Part shown: piece by piece, positions 24,682 to 32,776 of the stretch
How positions within the stretch are numbered: the stretch's first letter is position 1
Layout: each line of letters starts with the position of its first letter
Assembly: GCA_024398875.1 (NCBI GenBank)
Contig: JAKSIJ010000008.1
Location: forward strand, 40,104-104,103
Source: Fibrobacter sp.
Lineage (GTDB): Bacteria; Fibrobacterota; Fibrobacteria; Fibrobacterales; Fibrobacteraceae
Length of the DNA stretch: 64,000 bases
Reading direction: 5' to 3'
Translations under genes and position numbers: made by a program
Notes under the pieces: generated by a model
Told to the model about the DNA's origin: nothing
Databases searched by the model: none
Seen by the model: the letters and a program-made list of their open reading frames with translations, nothing else

Positions 24682-26532
24682 TTATTTCCCAAATACGGGC
24701 TTCACACCCTTGTAAATGGCCTGCAAGGCCCCTGCAAGGTACGCAAAAGGAGAATTCCAGTTGATAGCCACTTCATTGGTGGCATAGCTGCAGCGGTCGT
24801 CCAGATAGGCTAGCGCCGGCATATCGCTAGAGGCATAATTCGGGCACTTCCAATGTTCCGTGCCATTCAAATCGATATCCTGCTTACCTAAATGGGGGCC
24901 ACCCACCAACATGCCGGGCACCGGATCATCCACAAAGTCCCCTTCGCTGGGGCGGTGGTGAGGGTTACGGGGGCTGCGGTAGCCAAATCCCGTCACGTAT
25001 GTGATTTCCTTGGGGTTCTTGCCAAGCAGGTAATCCAAAGTCTGCTGTGCCCCTGCCAAGTAGTTCTTGTCGCCAGTGAGGTAATAACCATGCAAAAGGA
25101 TAATGCCGTTATTGGCCACAGCACTGTTGCTGCCCCAATTCCAGTTCCAAGGGTGCATGGGCAGGCGGTAACCACTTGTATCGCCAATGCTTTTCAAAGC
25201 GTTCGCCTCGTCCAGCAAAATCTTCTTGGCCGTTTCCACAAGAGTGGCGCCATCAGCACCCGCAGCCTTAAACGTCTCCGCAGCGGTAGCCACGCGATAA
25301 ACAGAAAGCATGTTCAAATCGCCCCACCAAGGCCCGTTATTGGTAAAAGGGTTGGCCTTCAAATCTGCAAAGTAGCCGGCAGTAGCCTTATCCTTAGCGG
25401 GGTCAGCACCCATCAGCACCTTTGCGCGGAAGAGTTCTGCCGCCGCAAAACGGAATTCATCCTTACCATCTTCATTTCCAGGATTGTAACTACCCGTATT
25501 CACGTCTCTCGGCTGCTTGTAGAATGCCGCAGGATTTTTCTGGGCCCAAGCGTAGGCCTTCTCTGCAGCCGCGAGCATCTTAGCGGCGTAGGCTTTGTCA
25601 AACTTCGCATAGATGGCACTGGCCTGCGCCATGACGCCTGCAAAATCCAGTGCGGCGGTAGTCGTCTTGATAATGGCATAACGGTCCGCCTTGTCGCTTT
25701 CCGGAGCTACGCTGCCGCAGAACTTGAGGGTAGAAACCTTATGGAATACGCCGCCGTCTTTATCTTGCATGGTGAGCATCCAATCCAGATTGTAGCGCAC
25801 CTCCTCCAAGAGGGAAGGCAATTTCGGGAACTCCCGCGGTATGTTCCAAGAAAGAGTGTCCATGTATGCGGGGAAGTTTTCATACAGTTCCAGCAGTGTC
25901 CAAACGGTAATGCCCGAATTCACGATGTACTTGCCATAGTCGCCGGCGTCATACCACCCGCGAGGAGACTTCATCATCTGCGTTTTCTTCGGGAGGTTCT
26001 GCGCCGCCAAAGCCACCTTCATGGAAGAATCCGCAAAGGTTTCTGTAAACGTATTCGCCGTTACTTTGTCTGTACCGTAGACAATGACCTTGTCATCCAT
26101 GTGGCCTGCAGCGCGAGCCCACTTGCCCGCATACTGTTGGTCCAGCGGCATACTGGCTCGCTGGTAATAGAACCACTTGAGGCTAGCCTTCGTCACATCC
26201 TCATAAACGTTCGCATCAATGGAAATGGGATTGCCCAGATATTCTCCATTGCGGAAAATGCGATAAGTGCCAGGCTTCTTCACCGAAGAAAAATCATACA
26301 CCTGCGTTTCTTCGCCGCTATATTCCCATTCACCCACATTAGGGGCCTTCATCTTGAGAACGGTCTTGCCATTCATATCCCGAATTTCAACAGGGTTCGC
26401 ATCACTCCCCGGAATCACCACCTGCTTTTCCGCATCGGGCGTAAAACCCAGCTGATTCAAAAGAGGTACTGCAAAAACACTCGACGGCACAAGAGCCGCC
26501 GTCACAAAAGCAAAAGCATTCATTTTCATCAT
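24682..26532 (-). CDS. GH9 endoglucanase with N-terminal CelD-type Ig domain
   Basis: A 616-residue secreted cellulase. The signal peptide is AFAFVTAALVPSSVFA. Residues about 22-110 form the CelD_N Ig-like domain (PLLNQLGFTPDAEKQVVIPG), then the GH9 (alpha/alpha)6 barrel. The catalytic Asp pair lies in GWYDAGDYGKYIV, the substrate-binding His/Arg block is SPRNPHHRPSEGD, and the acid is the Glu in ATNEVAINWNSPFAYLAG. It hydrolyses beta-1,4-glucan with inversion. I place the start at ATG 26532 because the signal peptide begins there; a GTG at 26568 is possible. It lies downstream of the Opp transporter but behind that operon's terminator, so it is transcribed separately. Confidence 0.93.
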   Translation of the reverse strand: MMKMNAFAFVTAALVPSSVFAVPLLNQLGFTPDAEKQVVIPGSDANPVEIRDMNGKTVLKMKAPNVGEWEYSGEETQVYDFSSVKKPGTYRIFRNGEYLGNPISIDANVYEDVTKASLKWFYYQRASMPLDQQYAGKWARAAGHMDDKVIVYGTDKVTANTFTETFADSSMKVALAAQNLPKKTQMMKSPRGWYDAGDYGKYIVNSGITVWTLLELYENFPAYMDTLSWNIPREFPKLPSLLEEVRYNLDWMLTMQDKDGGVFHKVSTLKFCGSVAPESDKADRYAIIKTTTAALDFAGVMAQASAIYAKFDKAYAAKMLAAAEKAYAWAQKNPAAFYKQPRDVNTGSYNPGNEDGKDEFRFAAAELFRAKVLMGADPAKDKATAGYFADLKANPFTNNGPWWGDLNMLSVYRVATAAETFKAAGADGATLVETAKKILLDEANALKSIGDTSGYRLPMHPWNWNWGSNSAVANNGIILLHGYYLTGDKNYLAGAQQTLDYLLGKNPKEITYVTGFGYRSPRNPHHRPSEGDFVDDPVPGMLVGGPHLGKQDIDLNGTEHWKCPNYASSDMPALAYLDDRCSYATNEVAINWNSPFAYLAGALQAIYKGVKPVFGK

Positions 26533-26631
26533 GGGTATAAAACTACTTTCTTTAAAGCGGTTTCGCACATTTAGCCCTCAAAAACCTGTATACATCAGGA
26601 ACCGAAATCACAAAAAACACATACAAGAAAA

Positions 26632-26653
26632 ACCGGCTCCCTAAGGAACCGGT
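26632..26653 (-). terminator. Terminator of the Opp-type operon
   Basis: The 9-bp inverted repeat ACCGGCTCC / GGAACCGGT (26632-26640, 26645-26653, one A-C mismatch that becomes G-U on the minus strand) has a 4-nt loop. On the minus strand it is followed by TTTTTCTTG, so it ends transcription from the ABC operon. Confidence 0.75.
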
Positions 26654-26689
26654 CTTTAAAATTTAAGGGTCGCGCCCGCAGCTTTCCTT

Positions 26690-26799
26690 CAAAAGTGCCG
26701 CAACGCTCGCCTCGTGATTACTGGCGTTCTGCGAACGCAGCAATCTTCGACTCGGTCATAGAAATGAGCAAGCTCATTTCTGCGACACTCGCCTCGCGA
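26690..26799. repeat. Short near-direct repeats and inverted repeats behind the ABC operon
   Basis: Two similar 22-nt segments, GCAACGCTCGCCTCGTGATTAC (from about 26700) and a version starting GCGACACTCGCCTC (from about 26783, running into the end of the ABC gene), differ at 3 positions. Between them are two inverted repeats: GCGTT-CTGCG-AACGC near 26723 and AGAAATGAG-CAAG-CTCATTTCT (26760-26781). Probably a decayed repetitive element. Confidence 0.45.
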
Positions 26800-27609
26800 T
26801 TACTTCTTACTACGATGGCTGTTCTTAATCCATTCGGTCTTGTGGACTTCCGGAATATCGTCCAGCAAACGCAAGGTATGCGGCTCAGTGGTATTATCCA
26901 GCACTTCTGCCGGAGTACCCTGGTTCACAATCTTACCATCGTGCATAATGAAGATACGGTCAGAAACGTAGTTTGCAAGGCCGATATCGTGGGTCACAAA
27001 AATCACGGTCATCTTCAGCTCGTCTTTCAACTTGCGGAGATAATCGAGAATGTTTGCACGCACGCAGGCGTCCACCATGGAGGTAGCTTCGTCAGCAATC
27101 AACACCTTCGGACGGAGGGCGAAGATACGGGCGAGAAGCATACGCTGCATCTGACCACCAGAAAGTTCAAATGGATACTTTCCTTCGATGTCAGAGGGCT
27201 TCACGTTCACAGCCATCAAGCCTTCGTCCACGCGGCGGCGGACTTCTTCCTTGCTGGGCTTGTCCTTCAAAACATTGAGGGCATCTTCCAACTGAGAGCG
27301 GATGGTGAAGAACTGGTTGAAGCATCCAAACGGATCCTGGAACACGAACTGTACTTCGTTCCAGTGGTCCTTCAGGTTCTTAATCTTCTTGTCGCGATAG
27401 AGGAACTGACCGCGAGTAGGCTCATAAAGGCCCAGCATGATCTTTGCAAGAACAGACTTGCCGCAGCCAGAACCACCCACGATGGAGATGAACTCTTCAT
27501 CGTAGATATCGAAGGAGACATCCTTCACAGCAGTCTTGAGAGACTTGCCTGCGCCGAAGTCCTTGCTAATGCGTTTGGCAGAAAATACAACGGGCTTATT
27601 ATTCAGCAT
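26800..27609 (-). CDS. Opp-type ABC importer, ATP-binding subunit (OppF/DppF-like)
   Basis: A 269-residue ATPase. Walker A is GGSGCGKS, the Q-loop FVFQDPFGCFN, the signature LSGGQMQRM, Walker B VLIADEAT and the H-loop His is in FVTHDIGL. It lacks the C-terminal Cys-rich oligopeptide domain seen in its partner. It pairs with the neighbouring ATPase to energise the two permeases. Its start overlaps the upstream ATPase gene by 11 bp, so translation is coupled; it is the last gene of the five-gene operon. Confidence 0.92.
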   Translation of the reverse strand: MLNNKPVVFSAKRISKDFGAGKSLKTAVKDVSFDIYDEEFISIVGGSGCGKSVLAKIMLGLYEPTRGQFLYRDKKIKNLKDHWNEVQFVFQDPFGCFNQFFTIRSQLEDALNVLKDKPSKEEVRRRVDEGLMAVNVKPSDIEGKYPFELSGGQMQRMLLARIFALRPKVLIADEATSMVDACVRANILDYLRKLKDELKMTVIFVTHDIGLANYVSDRIFIMHDGKIVNQGTPAEVLDNTTEPHTLRLLDDIPEVHKTEWIKNSHRSKK

Positions 27610-28600
27610 AATCGCACCTCACATCACGACCACCGACAACGCGGAGGTTCTGAGTATTCTTCTTGCAATCCGGGCAGGCCTTCTTGCAGCGTTCTGCAAA
27701 GCGGCAGCCGGTAATCTTGTTGCGGAGGCTTGGAGGAGCACCTTCGATAGCCACCGGATGACGAGTACGCTGGCTAGCTTCGGTACTGAGCATAGCGCCC
27801 ATCAAAGCCTGGGTGTACGGATGGCGAGGATCCTTCACCACCTGTTCTGCAGTACCCTTTTCCACGAATTCACCTGCATACATGATGGCGATGTTATCGG
27901 CCACATGGTAGAGGAGCGGAAGTTCGTGAGTAATGAAAATCATGGTGCTGAAGATGCCCTTGTCCAAAAGGTCAAAGATCATCTTGATCACTTCCTTCTG
28001 AGTGGAAACGTCCAGAGCGGAAGTAGGTTCGTCAGCAATCACCATCTGTGGGTTCAAAAGGGTGGAAATACCAATCACAGAACGTTGGCGTTCACCGGCA
28101 GTAAGCTGGATGGGGTAAGAGTTCAGCACGCGCTTCGTGTCCATTCCGAACAAGTCGAAACGATCGCAAAGGCGGTCATAAACTTCCTTCTGGTCAAGGG
28201 ACTTGCCCGGCTGCTGATGAGCCTTAATCACGTCGGCAGCAATATCCTTAATCTTACGAACCGGATTCAAAGCGTTGAAGGCACCCTGAGGAATCATGGA
28301 AACCTTCTGGGCGAGCACATTGGCACGCACATCTTCGATGGAACGATTCATGAGAGATTCCATCTTGTCGCCGCTCTTCACGCGCACGTCACCATCGCCT
28401 TCCGGATAGAGAGGCGGGATGCACATGCCCATAAGGCCAGAAACCAGCGTGGACTTACCGCAACCGGATTCACCAGCGATACCGAGAATTTCACCCTGCT
28501 TCATGGAGAAGGACACGTTCGTTACAGCGTGAGTCTTATCTCCAAAGCGGCCCAGGTAATAGAGGCTGAGGTTATCGACTTCAAATACATTTTCAGACAT
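27599..28600 (-). CDS. Opp-type ABC importer, ATP-binding subunit (OppD/DppD-like)
   Basis: A 333-residue ATPase. Walker A is GESGCGKST, Walker B MVIADEPTSALD and the H-loop His is in FITHELPL. The signature helix reads LTAGERQR instead of LSGGQxQR: Gly-Gly is replaced by Ala-Gly and Gln by Glu. The C-terminus carries the oligopeptide-transporter tail with the cluster CRFAERCKKACPDCKK, whose Cys residues may hold an iron-sulfur cluster as in related DppD proteins. It lies between the permease and second ATPase genes in an Opp-type operon. Confidence 0.92.
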   Translation of the reverse strand: MSENVFEVDNLSLYYLGRFGDKTHAVTNVSFSMKQGEILGIAGESGCGKSTLVSGLMGMCIPPLYPEGDGDVRVKSGDKMESLMNRSIEDVRANVLAQKVSMIPQGAFNALNPVRKIKDIAADVIKAHQQPGKSLDQKEVYDRLCDRFDLFGMDTKRVLNSYPIQLTAGERQRSVIGISTLLNPQMVIADEPTSALDVSTQKEVIKMIFDLLDKGIFSTMIFITHELPLLYHVADNIAIMYAGEFVEKGTAEQVVKDPRHPYTQALMGAMLSTEASQRTRHPVAIEGAPPSLRNKITGCRFAERCKKACPDCKKNTQNLRVVGGRDVRCDYAE

Positions 28601-28610
28601 TTTATACCTC

Positions 28611-29456
28611 TTACTTGCGCAGACGCGGGTTAAAGACGCCTTCCATAGATGTATTAATCAGGTAGAGGGCAAACACCGTAAGGGTGATGATAAGCGTTGC
28701 CGGCAGGTATGCAATCCAGATACCGTCGGAGAGAGCGCCGTTGTCCTTTGCCTGGTTCAAGATGATGCCGAGGCTGGTGGAATCCAGAGGGCCAAGGCCA
28801 ATCATGGAAATGGAAGCTTCGGAAAGAATTCCGGAACCCACCTGCATGATGAACACCATGAACACATAAGAAAGCAAGTACGGGAGCACATGCTTCACCA
28901 CGATGGTGAGGGAACTTGCACCGTTGATGCGGGCAAGAGCGATATGGTCGCGGCTACGGAGGGAAGAAGCCTGGGCGCGCACAGCACGAGCAGACCAGCT
29001 CCAAGCAGTAAGACCGATAATGAGACCAATCAAAGTGAGAGAACGGCCGTCCTTGACTGCGGTGCTGATGAGCACAAGAATCACGAACTGCGGAATCACA
29101 ATGAAGAGGTTTGTGAGCATGTTGAGCACTTCATCAATCCAACCACCGCGGAAACCGCCGAAGAGGCCGATGAACACACCAATGCATGTTGCAATGATAC
29201 CCGCCACAAAGCCCACATAGAGGGAAGAGCGGAGACCTGCAATGAGAAGAGACACATAGTCACGACCCAGGTGGTCAGTGCCCAGCAAGTGATCCGGGCT
29301 GTGACCTGCATAGGGGCCTGCGATAATGTCACGGGCATTGGTATCCACGTGGTAGAAGACAGGTCCAAAAAGTGCAATGAGGAGCGTGATAATGAAGAGG
29401 GAAATACCCACCACGAACATGGGGGACTTCATCAGGTTTTTCAATAACTTTAACAT
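28611..29456 (-). CDS. Opp-type ABC importer, permease (OppC-like)
   Basis: A 281-residue inner-membrane permease with an N-terminal helix (MFVVGISLFIITLLIALFGP), the conserved HLLGTDHLGRDYVSLLIAG block of OppC proteins, and the BPD_transp_1 coupling loop around ARINGASSLTIVVKHVLP. Six helices are expected. The start codon touches the stop of the other permease (shared base at 29456). It forms the substrate pathway with the OppB-like subunit. Confidence 0.93.
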   Translation of the reverse strand: MLKLLKNLMKSPMFVVGISLFIITLLIALFGPVFYHVDTNARDIIAGPYAGHSPDHLLGTDHLGRDYVSLLIAGLRSSLYVGFVAGIIATCIGVFIGLFGGFRGGWIDEVLNMLTNLFIVIPQFVILVLISTAVKDGRSLTLIGLIIGLTAWSWSARAVRAQASSLRSRDHIALARINGASSLTIVVKHVLPYLLSYVFMVFIMQVGSGILSEASISMIGLGPLDSTSLGIILNQAKDNGALSDGIWIAYLPATLIITLTVFALYLINTSMEGVFNPRLRK

Positions 29457-30553
29457 TATTTACCTCCCATCTGAATACCGGCCTTGACACGGGGGTCAAA
29501 GATGGCAATAAGCACGTCAACGGCGAAGTTAGCCAGGAGCACGCAGGTGGAAATCATCAAGGTGCAACCCTGGATAGTGGCGTAGTCGTTCTGCTGAATA
29601 GCAGTGAGCATAGCCATACCGAGACCCGGGTAAGAGAAGATCATTTCGGTAATGAGCGCACCACCCACCATGGTACCCAAGGACTGGGCAAGACCAGTGA
29701 GCTGCGGAAGCATTGCATTACGGAACACATAGCTAATAATCTTGCCTTCACGAAGTCCGAGCCACTTGGCGTACTTCATGTAGTCCGTTCCCAATTCGTA
29801 AATGGACATGGAACGCATACCCGTTGCCTGACCAGAAAGAAGAATCGGGAAGCAAGAGAAGAAGGGCAGCACATAGTAGAAGCCCAGGCTCTTGAAGAAT
29901 TCCCAAGAGAAGGTGGGAACCATGTCGGGGCCATAGGCGCCCATAGCAGGGAACCAGCCGAGAGTGATGGAGAAGAGGCCCACCAGAAGCATACCGAACA
30001 CGAAGTAAGGCACGCCGTTCAGGAACATGGCCACTGGGAAGAACACCTTGTCAAAGATGCCGCGCTTGTAGGCAGCGAAGGCACCCAGGAGGTTACCCAC
30101 AATCCAGCCCAACACAATGGTGGGGAACTGAATGGCGAGAGTCCAAGGAATGGATTCCTTGATAATCTCCACAACCGGCTTCGGATACTGGCTGTAAGAA
30201 AGGCCCAGGTCACCCTGGAACACGTTGCCAATGTAAACGAAGAACTGGGAAATACCAGAAGCAAGCTTCGGCTCTTCCACATCCTTACCTTCGGGGTCCT
30301 TCGTCATCTCATAGACAACATTGCCCTGGTCATCAAGTTCGGCCATACCGAAAGCCTTGAGCAGGGATTCCTTTTTCAGTTTTGCTTCATCGGGAGAAAG
30401 GCCCTGAGCAGCCTTACCCATAATAATGTCCACAGGGTTGTTTTCACCCAAGCGCGGCAGCGTGAAGTTAATCGCCACAGCGACAATAAACGTCAGAAGG
30501 TACCAGAATCCCTTCTGCAGGACATAGCGTAGCATAGGATATTGTTTTAGCAT
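29456..30553 (-). CDS. Opp-type ABC importer, permease (OppB-like)
   Basis: A 365-residue permease. An N-terminal helix (FWYLLTFIVAVAINFTLPRL) is followed by a long extracytoplasmic segment with the NNPVDIIMGKAAQGLSPDEA region, then the transporter domain with GDLGLSYSQYPKPVVEII and the EAA-type coupling loop DYMKYAKWLGLREGKIISY. At 365 residues it is longer than the usual 300-340, from an insertion in the periplasmic loop (DDQGNVVYEMTKDPEGKD). Second gene of the operon, 9 bp after the binding protein. Confidence 0.93.
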   Translation of the reverse strand: MLKQYPMLRYVLQKGFWYLLTFIVAVAINFTLPRLGENNPVDIIMGKAAQGLSPDEAKLKKESLLKAFGMAELDDQGNVVYEMTKDPEGKDVEEPKLASGISQFFVYIGNVFQGDLGLSYSQYPKPVVEIIKESIPWTLAIQFPTIVLGWIVGNLLGAFAAYKRGIFDKVFFPVAMFLNGVPYFVFGMLLVGLFSITLGWFPAMGAYGPDMVPTFSWEFFKSLGFYYVLPFFSCFPILLSGQATGMRSMSIYELGTDYMKYAKWLGLREGKIISYVFRNAMLPQLTGLAQSLGTMVGGALITEMIFSYPGLGMAMLTAIQQNDYATIQGCTLMISTCVLLANFAVDVLIAIFDPRVKAGIQMGGK

Positions 30554-30562
30554 CTGTCGTCC

Positions 30563-32410
30563 TTATTTTGAAAGCTGTAGATTCCAGAGGACCTTACTAC
30601 CAGAAGCAATCCAAGGCAGCTGAGGAGGTGCGTACGGATTGTTGGCGGTGGGCCAGTTGGTCCAGACCTTGTCGCTGAACTCGTAGAACTGTTCAGGCAA
30701 GTAGGTCAGCGGAATGGAAGGCTGATCTTCCATGAAAATCTTGTTCAGTTCGCGGTAGGCGGCCTTCTGATCCTCTTCGCTAGTCATCAGAGGAATTGCA
30801 GCCAAAAGGCTATCCACTTCCGGGCGGAAGTCCGGAGTGCCCGGCTGGTTGTAGCGGCCGATGTTCACGCCAGCCCAAGCACCAAGAGGAGCCCAGTCAC
30901 GAGAAGACATCACTTCGTTGAAGCGGCTCCAGGGGAGAGACGGGGACACGTCAGCCACAGGCTTGTGCATGATCAAGTCAAAGTTACCGGTACCCATGGC
31001 AGGCCAGTACTGACCGCCATCCACAAAGCCTTCACGAACGTCGATACCGGCCTTGCGCATACCTTCCACAGCGATAGTCACAATAGCTTCCCAGTCGGTC
31101 CAACCAGCAGGGGAAGTAATGAACATGGTAGGAATCTTTTCACCCTTGGCGTTTTCCATGTGGTCGAGAGTTCCATCATCCTTGAAGACGGACTTGTAAC
31201 CCGCTTCCGTCAGCATCTGCTTCACGGTGGCGAGGCGTTCGGCTTCGTTGGTGATGCCAACATTCACGCCGTACTGCTTCTGGTCTTCCTGATTGATGAA
31301 CTTGCCTTCCAAATCGGTAGGCATAATGAGGCCTGCAGAAATCGGAGAGGTGTAGTTGGAAACAGCGAACATGCGAATTGCCACATAGTCAATGGCGGTA
31401 GCCATGGCACGGCGGAAGCGCTTATCGTTCAGAGGTTCCTTCATGGTGTTGATCATCATCATGGGCATTGCACCCGGAACAAAGTAGGGAGCGTCATCGA
31501 ACCAGGTATGGACGCCAGCACCCTTCTTGAACCAGATACGGGGGACAAAGCTCATGGAAGCATCAAGGCTGCCTTCACGGAGAGCAATGGTGCTGTGTTC
31601 ATTACTCTTGTAAATCGGGTGAACGATGTACTTCGGAGCCGGGAGCTTGCCATCATGGAGAGCTGCATTGCCCCAGTAGTCGTCACGACGCACAAGGATA
31701 ATCTTATTGGCGGAGTAGTCCTTGATGGTATACGGACCGGAAACCACCGGATCCTTGTCCATCATAAGCTTCTTCACTTCGTCCCAGGAACCCTTCTCTT
31801 CAAAGAGTTTGTTGAAGATGTGAGCCGGAGCGATACGGATAGCCTGGAGCAGGTCGCGAACAGAAAGCGGGTTATTGCGCTTATCCTTAGCCACCATGAA
31901 TGCCAGGCGTTCACCCTTCACGGTACGAACTGCGGTAGAATCGCCTTCAGCCGGCTCGTTGTAGAGGGTGTCCACATGAATCTCGGAAATCTGTTCTGCA
32001 GTATTGATGGAGCCGTGCGTGAACATGAAAATCACGTCTGCAGAATTCACCGGCGTGCCATCGCTCCACTTGGCAGCAGGGTTGATGTCCACGACAATAC
32101 TGTCGTTGTTGGAAACTTCCTCAACCAAGTGGCCCAGAAGGTCTTCAATCTGACCATTCAGGGTGTTATAGGTAATCAAAGGTTCGTAAACCAGGTTGAA
32201 GCGACCGCCAATAGGCCATGCCGCCATCCAGCTTTCTGCCAAGGGGTTAAATGTAGCAGGCGCGCCCCATTGCTGACCAGATAAATAAAGGGTCTCCTGG
32301 CGGGGCAAAACGCCATCACCAGTCCCTTGATCACTGCCGCACCCTGAGAAAACCGCACCACATGCCGAAAGAGCAATAGCTGTTTTGGCAATAGATTTTA
32401 GTCCAATCAT
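30563..32410 (-). CDS. Opp-type extracellular solute-binding lipoprotein (SBP family 5)
   Basis: A 615-residue lipoprotein (lipobox VFSGC near residue 24). It is a family 5 binding protein: YEPLITYN, WSDGTPVNSADVIFMF and KRFRRAMATAIDY-like blocks are present. The N-terminal FNPL context (QWGAPATFNPLAESW) resembles members that bind beta-linked oligosaccharides, such as the cellobiose/laminaribiose-binding proteins of Thermotoga, rather than peptides; this is inference from pattern memory. The GH9 cellulase next door supports a cello-oligosaccharide role. It heads the operon. Confidence 0.85.
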   Translation of the reverse strand: MIGLKSIAKTAIALSACGAVFSGCGSDQGTGDGVLPRQETLYLSGQQWGAPATFNPLAESWMAAWPIGGRFNLVYEPLITYNTLNGQIEDLLGHLVEEVSNNDSIVVDINPAAKWSDGTPVNSADVIFMFTHGSINTAEQISEIHVDTLYNEPAEGDSTAVRTVKGERLAFMVAKDKRNNPLSVRDLLQAIRIAPAHIFNKLFEEKGSWDEVKKLMMDKDPVVSGPYTIKDYSANKIILVRRDDYWGNAALHDGKLPAPKYIVHPIYKSNEHSTIALREGSLDASMSFVPRIWFKKGAGVHTWFDDAPYFVPGAMPMMMINTMKEPLNDKRFRRAMATAIDYVAIRMFAVSNYTSPISAGLIMPTDLEGKFINQEDQKQYGVNVGITNEAERLATVKQMLTEAGYKSVFKDDGTLDHMENAKGEKIPTMFITSPAGWTDWEAIVTIAVEGMRKAGIDVREGFVDGGQYWPAMGTGNFDLIMHKPVADVSPSLPWSRFNEVMSSRDWAPLGAWAGVNIGRYNQPGTPDFRPEVDSLLAAIPLMTSEEDQKAAYRELNKIFMEDQPSIPLTYLPEQFYEFSDKVWTNWPTANNPYAPPQLPWIASGSKVLWNLQLSK

Positions 32411-32776
32411 TGTGTCCTCTTATAGTAAAGCCGATAAACCCGGCTTTGATTAAAAAACCGAAATCTAATCTAATTTATTTACGCCTGAAACGATTCCAAA
32501 AAAGGTTTTTTCCGCATATTTATGTGGAAATATTGGGGAATTGAGGGGAACTCCGGCTTCATTTGTTAACTAGAATTTACAATATGGAGCGACAAGCGTT
32601 TTCCCGCTTCCAACCCATCCCATGCTAGCCACCAAAACCACCACCCCAGTGCTTCACTAATGGATAAAATTTTGACCCATCAGAATTTTGAACAAACTAA
32701 AAAAGAAGAGCTACGTTATTCACGCAGCCCTTCTTCAAGTTTTAACCTTGATCAGGTTAGATAACCATTCGCAAGA
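32411..32776. other. Intergenic region with Opp 5' leader hairpin and enolase terminator
   Basis: About 365 bp without a gene. A 7-bp hairpin AAAGCCG-ATAAACC-CGGCTTT (32427-32447) lies in the leader just before the Opp ribosome binding site (AGAGGA), and could affect expression. The AT-rich stretch 32450-32520 probably holds the operon promoter (TAGATT-like -10 boxes) but none is convincing. Nothing else is recognised until the enolase terminator. Confidence 0.45.
32696..32735 (-). terminator. Terminator of the enolase gene
   Basis: On the minus strand a 13-bp stem, AAGAAGGGCTGCG with CGTAGCTCTTCTT (two G-U pairs), surrounds a 7-nt loop and is followed by TTTTTTAG. It lies 42 nt past the enolase stop. 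Confidence 0.85.

Noticed and set aside
22561..26568. GH9 and DUF4874/4832 genes as one transcript
   Set aside because: A hairpin terminator and a separate TTGACC/TATATT promoter lie between them, so joint transcription is at most partial.
24892..26574. Plus-strand frame of 560 residues opposite the GH9 gene
   Set aside because: Antisense to a gene with clear catalytic motifs; no start signals.
32427..32447. Hairpin before the Opp operon as a riboswitch
   Set aside because: A single 7-bp stem without conserved aptamer sequence; not enough to claim a ligand-binding RNA.
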